The position numbers and the translations under genes are program-made. From JBBIKU01 sp037445245 (GTDB taxonomy: Bacteria > Chloroflexota > Anaerolineae > Anaerolineales > Anaerolineaceae), in NCBI GenBank assembly GCA_037445245.1, contig JBBIKU010000062.1, positions 1 through 13,386 of the forward strand: DNA of 13,386 bases. The letters run 5' to 3'. The notes below the pieces were generated by a model. The model saw nothing but the letters and a program-made list of their open reading frames with translations. It was not told the DNA's origin and did not search any database. Of the stretch, positions 12,565 through 13,386 are shown one piece after another. Within the stretch, counting starts at the first letter, position 1. Every line of letters begins with the position of its first letter.

Positions 12565-13386
12565 TCAGAGGTTGACCACCGGCAGACGTTCTTGGATGGT
12601 ATCGATGGCTTCTTGGGGATAGTCGTAATCTTCGAGCGTGCCGGACAGGTAAGCGGCGTAGGCGGAGAGATCGAAATTGCCGTGACCGGACAGGTTGAAG
12701 AGGATGACGCGTTTCTCGCCTTTGGCTTTTGCATCCAGCGCCTCATCGATCGTAGTGCGGATGGCGTGCGCTGATTCAGGAGCGGGCAGGATGCCCTCTG
12801 ATTCGGCAAACAGGCAGGCGGCTTCGAAGGTGGCAAGCTGACGGACAGCGACCGCCTCGATCAAACCGGCGTCGTAAAGCGAACACAGCATGGGCGCCAT
12901 TCCGTGGTAACGCAGACCGCCGGCGTGGATGGCGGCGGGGACAAAGTCATGCCCGAGGGTGTGCATTTTTACAATCGGTGCTGTCATCGCCGTGTCGCCA
13001 TAATCAAAAGCGTACAGTCCCTTGGTGAGCGAGGGGGCCGCCGTCGGTTCAACCGCCACCAGACGCGTGCGCTGTCCGTTGCGCAGGTTTTCGCGCAGGA
13101 AGGAGAAGGCGATACCGGAGAAGTTTGAACCACCTCCGACGCAACCGATGACCACATCGGGATATTCGCCTGCCATGTCCATTTGCTTGAGCGACTCTTC
13201 GCCGATCACAGTCTGATGGAGCAAGACGTGGTTGAGCACGGAACCCAGGCTATATTTCTTTGCCCCGCCAGAAGTGGCGGCGACTTCAACCGCTTCGGAG
13301 ATGGCAATGCCCAGCGAACCGGGGCTTTCGGAGTTTTGTTCCAGGACAGCGCGCCCGGCGTGGGTGAGATCGGTTGGGCTGGCAAA
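12565..13386 (-). CDS. trpB: Tryptophan synthase beta chain, TrpB2 type, 5' end missing
   Basis: The frame is open from the right edge and ends at TGA (12567-12565), giving 273 C-terminal residues of an enzyme usually about 430-460 aa. TrpB makes L-tryptophan from indole and serine using PLP. The visible part has PGSLGIAISEAVEVA (22-36), the TrpB2-style KKYSLGSVLNHVLLHQTVIG (43-62), the phosphate-binding GGGSN (84-88), PAPESAHAIR near the end, and LSGHG, whose serine corresponds to the residue contacting the PLP ring nitrogen. The PLP lysine and N-terminal domain lie outside the window. The SGHG form and the YSLGSVLNH motif point to TrpB2 rather than the TrpA-partnered TrpB1. No trpA is visible nearby. 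TrpB2 is often an indole-salvage enzyme, which fits an isolated gene. Confidence 0.92.
   Translation of the reverse strand, partial: FASPTDLTHAGRAVLEQNSESPGSLGIAISEAVEVAATSGGAKKYSLGSVLNHVLLHQTVIGEESLKQMDMAGEYPDVVIGCVGGGSNFSGIAFSFLRENLRNGQRTRLVAVEPTAAPSLTKGLYAFDYGDTAMTAPIVKMHTLGHDFVPAAIHAGGLRYHGMAPMLCSLYDAGLIEAVAVRQLATFEAACLFAESEGILPAPESAHAIRTTIDEALDAKAKGEKRVILFNLSGHGNFDLSAYAAYLSGTLEDYDYPQEAIDTIQERLPVVNL

Overview
The window looks like chromosomal DNA from a Chloroflexota bacterium, most likely class Anaerolineae. This is inferred from protein style: a class A penicillin-binding protein and a second membrane protein both carry long Pro/Thr '(TP)n' stretches, there is a TrpB2-type tryptophan synthase beta chain, two small c-di-AMP receptor-like genes lie in tandem, and GC is moderately high. 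I see no phage, transposon, CRISPR, tRNA or rRNA signal. It reads as a compact core-genome segment with no gap above about 215 bp between genes.

Layout. (1) 1-1451, minus strand: a Zn-dependent N-acetylmuramoyl-L-alanine amidase overlaps by 4 bp a truncated gene for a TPR/transmembrane/Pro-Thr protein that runs off the left edge. (2) 1505-2681, plus strand: a clear sigma70-type promoter drives a flavin reductase-like gene and an AMMECR1 (AmmeMemoRadiSam protein A) gene that overlap by one base, closed by a strong, probably bidirectional terminator. (3) 2725-3490, minus strand: a DUF4013 membrane protein with its own promoter and RBS. (4) 3591-6627, minus strand: a GH63/MGH1-like (alpha/alpha)6-barrel glycosidase followed by two tightly packed DarA/PstA-like (DUF970) genes. 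(5) 6763-10158, plus strand: a large PBP1A-type transglycosylase/transpeptidase, divergent from the glycosidase. (6) 10178-12400, minus strand: a 740-aa protein that looks like a DNA adenine methyltransferase with a zinc ribbon but degenerate SAM and catalytic motifs. (7) 12565-13386, minus strand: the C-terminal part of TrpB2, running off the right edge, with a long perfect hairpin between it and the methyltransferase-like gene.

How the genes relate. The amidase, the PBP and possibly the truncated left-edge gene act on peptidoglycan. The two DarA-like proteins suggest c-di-AMP signalling, which in other bacteria is tied to osmotic and wall stress, and they share an apparent operon with a glycosidase whose relatives include enzymes acting on compatible solutes and oligosaccharides. 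The flavin reductase/AMMECR1 pair is a separate redox or radical-chemistry-flavoured unit of unknown purpose. The items most worth following are the divergent tandem DarA-like pair and the apparently inactivated methyltransferase-like protein.
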